Shown here one piece after another: positions 61,540 to 64,000 of a stretch of DNA of 64,000 bases (its first letter is position 1; each line of letters begins with the position of its first letter). The notes beneath the pieces are model-generated. The model worked only from the letters and a program-made list of their open reading frames with translations. It had not been told where the DNA came from and ran no database searches. The translations under genes and the position numbers were made by a program. Origin of the DNA: Anisus vortex (Eukaryota > Mollusca > Gastropoda > Planorbidae); assembly GCA_949126835.1 (NCBI GenBank), contig OX421502.1, positions 41,377,473 through 41,441,472 on the forward strand. Reading direction: 5' to 3'.

Positions 61540-62121
61540 TTATTCCAAACCTCTAATACTATAAACATCTATACACATATTTAATTGTACCCTTGGCATA
61601 TTCTTTTTCATGTTGAATGAAAATACATATTCATGTGTGGAATCATCATCTTCCAGATTATGTATTCTTGAGTCTTGTTTTTTTTCTTTATGTTTATTGT
61701 CAGTTCTCAGTTTATTTTTACACATAGATGAAAAATGGTTGACTTTTCTGCAATTGTGGCATGTTTTACCATGTGCTGGGCTATTGCTTTGACCACCTGG
61801 ATGAGGCCATTTACCCCCACAATTCCTGCAACTGATATTATGCAGTCTTTCTTTACCATGAAAGGACTGATCATGTCTTTTATGCTGTTTCTTACCAAAA
61901 GTTGTATTAGTGCCTATTTTCTGAACTTGATCATTATTGATTCTTTTATTGAAGTCTTCAGCCAATTCAATTGTCTTAGCATATTGGAGTAAGGCATTGA
62001 GAGACGTTTTTCCCTCACTATGGATCAATTGAGATTTAATTACACTTTCTGCATTAGTAAAAGTACATGTTTTGGGCAAGTTAATACAGATATTGGTAAT
62101 AACAGTATTATCTTTGTTCAT
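61540..62121 (-). pseudogene. Ty3/Gypsy-like gag fragment with zinc knuckles
   Basis: 193 residues. An N-terminal part (KSQLIHSEGKTSLNALLQYA, TIELAEDF) resembles the end of a Gypsy capsid. Two cysteine clusters follow, one beginning CRNCGG and one CHNCRKVNHFSSMC, the second a clear CCHC knuckle of the kind that binds RNA in retroelement Gag. After MPRVQLNMCIDVYS, where a protease domain would start, the frame ends. No integrase, reverse transcriptase or LTR is visible, so it is a fragment. It may belong to an intron of the minus-strand gene. Confidence 0.75.
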
Positions 62122-62149
62122 TTCAGGCAGCAGACATTTGTGAAGAACG

Positions 62150-63355
62150 CAAATTTCTTATGTTTCAACACCAGGAAGGACTGCGACATGAAGAAAGACT
62201 GTTGCCGCCATATCAAGATGCAAAGTGCTATCGTGCACTGTGAATTATTTTGTCCTATCATTATTATTATTTGTCTCTTATGCATATTTCAATTTTTATG
62301 CATTATAAATGTCATATTGTGACCATTGAAGAAAATTACTTACATTTACTTGTTTTATATATCTAAATCTACTTTTTTTTTATACATTTATTGCTGCAAT
62401 GAAGCATAAATAAAATACTGCCCGTTTCACTATTTACAGTTCTGTCATTGCTATGTTATTATTATTGTATATCATTTACTGCCAATTGATTACAAATACA
62501 TGACACAAAAAATCTCACCACTATGACAGTTTAATGTAGAGTGTCATCTGAGCAATAATTAAATTATCACATTAACATTACAAATTAATATTTGTTATTT
62601 TACGTATTAATATACAACCTACCCCCACCCATACAAACTATGTCATCTACTTTGCCTGATTTGTGTCAAGTGTCCACTAAGGCATAAGGTTTTGAAAAAA
62701 AAAAATTCAAAATTATTCCTTTTTATCCCATTAAAATGTGCATACATAATGCCACCCCCCATTTATATAATAATGCTATTACGTACTATATATTAATATC
62801 AACTTGATTTACGCCTATCTCCATTCATGTTATTATTCACAGTGTCACTAAATGTCACTAAATGTAAATCACACCTCTTTCCTTCATACTCATTGTCAGG
62901 TATTTTTTTCAATTGAACAATTATGAATTCATTAGTGTCTTATTCCGTAATTGGTTTATTTCGTTAATTGGGTTGGTGTTTGGTTCATTGTTCTATTGTT
63001 ATTTGGTACTAGTGTTATTGAGATTAAATCTAATTGTACTGATTTTTGTACTACTTATTTCATCAGACAACACTAATAACACATACAAACATGAACACGT
63101 TACTCCACGAACACAACAACACATCAACACATCAAATGACATTAGACAAAGTAAAACATAAAGGAAAATTTATAATTGAATATTTATATTTATTCATTGA
63201 TCTTACTTCTTTCCATTTTGTTACGTTACATTTCTTATTCATCTTAACACAAGTGCTTCAACACTAATTAAAATAAATCAAATTAGTTGTTTGGTAATAT
63301 TGCAAACTATCCTTATTTACAAATACATATTATTTTCATTATACATATAAATTCA
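62150..63355. other. AT-rich sequence, no supported feature
   Basis: Only chance ORFs with low-complexity hydrophobic translations. No splice-bounded coding block, tandem repeat or transposon terminus recognised. Confidence 0.5.
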
Positions 63356-63358
63356 ACT

Positions 63359-64000
63359 TCATTTGCTTTGCTTGTTCTTCAATCCAAGCTTTCCACTTTT
63401 TCTGACATTCCCCGTTTCTTCACTCTTCTGGTCGATCTTCATCCTCTTCACTTCTTTTCCATCTATTTCTGCATCATCATCATTAGCCGCATGTCTATAA
63501 TGTCCTACAGGTGCGTTTCCTCCATATGATGTGTTACCCGCTTGGTCGCCCGATTGTGCTAATGATTCATTCGAATCGGAAGATGTGAGTGACGTTTTCA
63601 TTTCGTGTACCATCTTTTCTAGTTCGTCAATGATATCTCCTACTATGTTTAAACATAGTTGCGTCACCGTCTCTTCCATTATTTCTTCAATCAACTGCAC
63701 CTCTGCAGGTTCCTCCTGCTTTTCCTCCTCATCCCAATCATCGAACACATAATTTGACCAATCCTCTTCTTCATCGATCTCCTTCACCACACATTCCTGC
63801 TCGATCACCTCCTCGTCTTTCTTCTCTTCCTCACTACTTTCGTCACAATACAAGTTAAACATTGGAACATCAGCAACATCAAGCACTTCAATATCTTCAT
63901 CAAGGACTTGCACATGATGCCTTGCTCCCCCACCACGTGCTCGTCCTTGTGCGCGACTTGGTTCTACGTCATGCCCTTGATGCCCTTGATGCACGTCCAC
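63359..64000 (-). CDS. acidic hypothetical protein, 5' partial at window edge
   Basis: Open for 213 codons from the right edge to the stop codon at 63359-63361. The start lies outside the window or is at an unseen ATG. Composition: an Arg/Gly segment (QGRARGGGARHH), a strongly acidic middle (SSEEEKKDEEVIEQE, DWDEEEKQEEP), a predicted helical stretch (IMEETVTQLCLNIVGDIIDE, LEKMVHEMKTS), and a basic end with KRMKIDQKSEE. Codon content is more balanced than in neighbouring DNA. I do not recognise it. It could be a host exon or a mobile-element ORF. Confidence 0.45.
   Translation of the reverse strand: MDVHQGHQGHDVEPSRAQGRARGGGARHHVQVLDEDIEVLDVADVPMFNLYCDESSEEEKKDEEVIEQECVVKEIDEEEDWSNYVFDDWDEEEKQEEPAEVQLIEEIMEETVTQLCLNIVGDIIDELEKMVHEMKTSLTSSDSNESLAQSGDQAGNTSYGGNAPVGHYRHAANDDDAEIDGKEVKRMKIDQKSEETGNVRKSGKLGLKNKQSK

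Noticed and set aside
62020..63529. Plus-strand ORFs of 73-100 residues.
   Set aside because: AT-rich low-complexity frames, partly antisense to the gag fragment and to the acidic ORF.

Overview
The window is AT-rich animal nuclear DNA. Its main content is one long plus-strand gene, split into 24 recognisable coding exons from 2686 to 48841, encoding the invertebrate orthologue of KIDINS220 (ARMS), a four-pass membrane scaffold with ankyrin repeats and a KAP-type P-loop NTPase domain. The first coding exon or exons (about 35-40 codons by comparison with the vertebrate protein) lie left of the window. The exons splice in phase throughout and sum to 5094 nt, which is 1697 codons plus a stop. 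The transposon families and gene structure suggest a lophotrochozoan, most likely a gastropod mollusc. That taxonomic call is an inference.

Layout. 1-2120 is a 28-29 bp satellite. 2686-16658 and 22570-22668 hold ten 99-bp exons, each exactly one 33-residue ankyrin repeat. 23011-28134 encode the last ankyrin repeat, the Walker A exon, four membrane segments and the Walker B exon. 28190-37452 is a 9.3-kb intron made of an 18-bp satellite carrying five copies of a MITE. 37564-42206 finish the KAP region. 45581-48841 encode a proline-rich linker, a SAM-like domain, a long acidic and serine-rich tail and a C-terminal PDZ ligand. A 3' UTR and gene-free sequence follow. 53546-58796 is a complete-ended hAT transposon (8-bp target duplication) with a decayed transposase and a CR1/jockey-like LINE nested inside it. 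59275-61090 on the minus strand carries the last two exons of a second gene whose C-terminus resembles the TRMT1/TRMT1L tRNA dimethylguanosine methyltransferases. A tRNA-derived SINE, a Ty3/Gypsy-like gag remnant and a partial acidic ORF at the right edge complete the window.

The unusual part is the tandem repeats. Most larger introns of KIDINS220 hold their own private minisatellite, and in several the repeat unit contains the exon boundary itself: the acceptors of the exons at 2686, 12132, 22570 and 25972 and the donor of the exon at 38555 have been copied from a few to about 150 times. Every decoy junction I translated runs into a stop codon within about two repeat units, so only the copy touching the real exon can make protein. 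Other observations are higher-order repeats in the 38-bp and 18-bp arrays, a transposon amplified as part of a satellite, and three hAT-type elements with perfect 8-bp duplications.

All calls come from reading the sequence by eye. Copy numbers and array borders are approximate.
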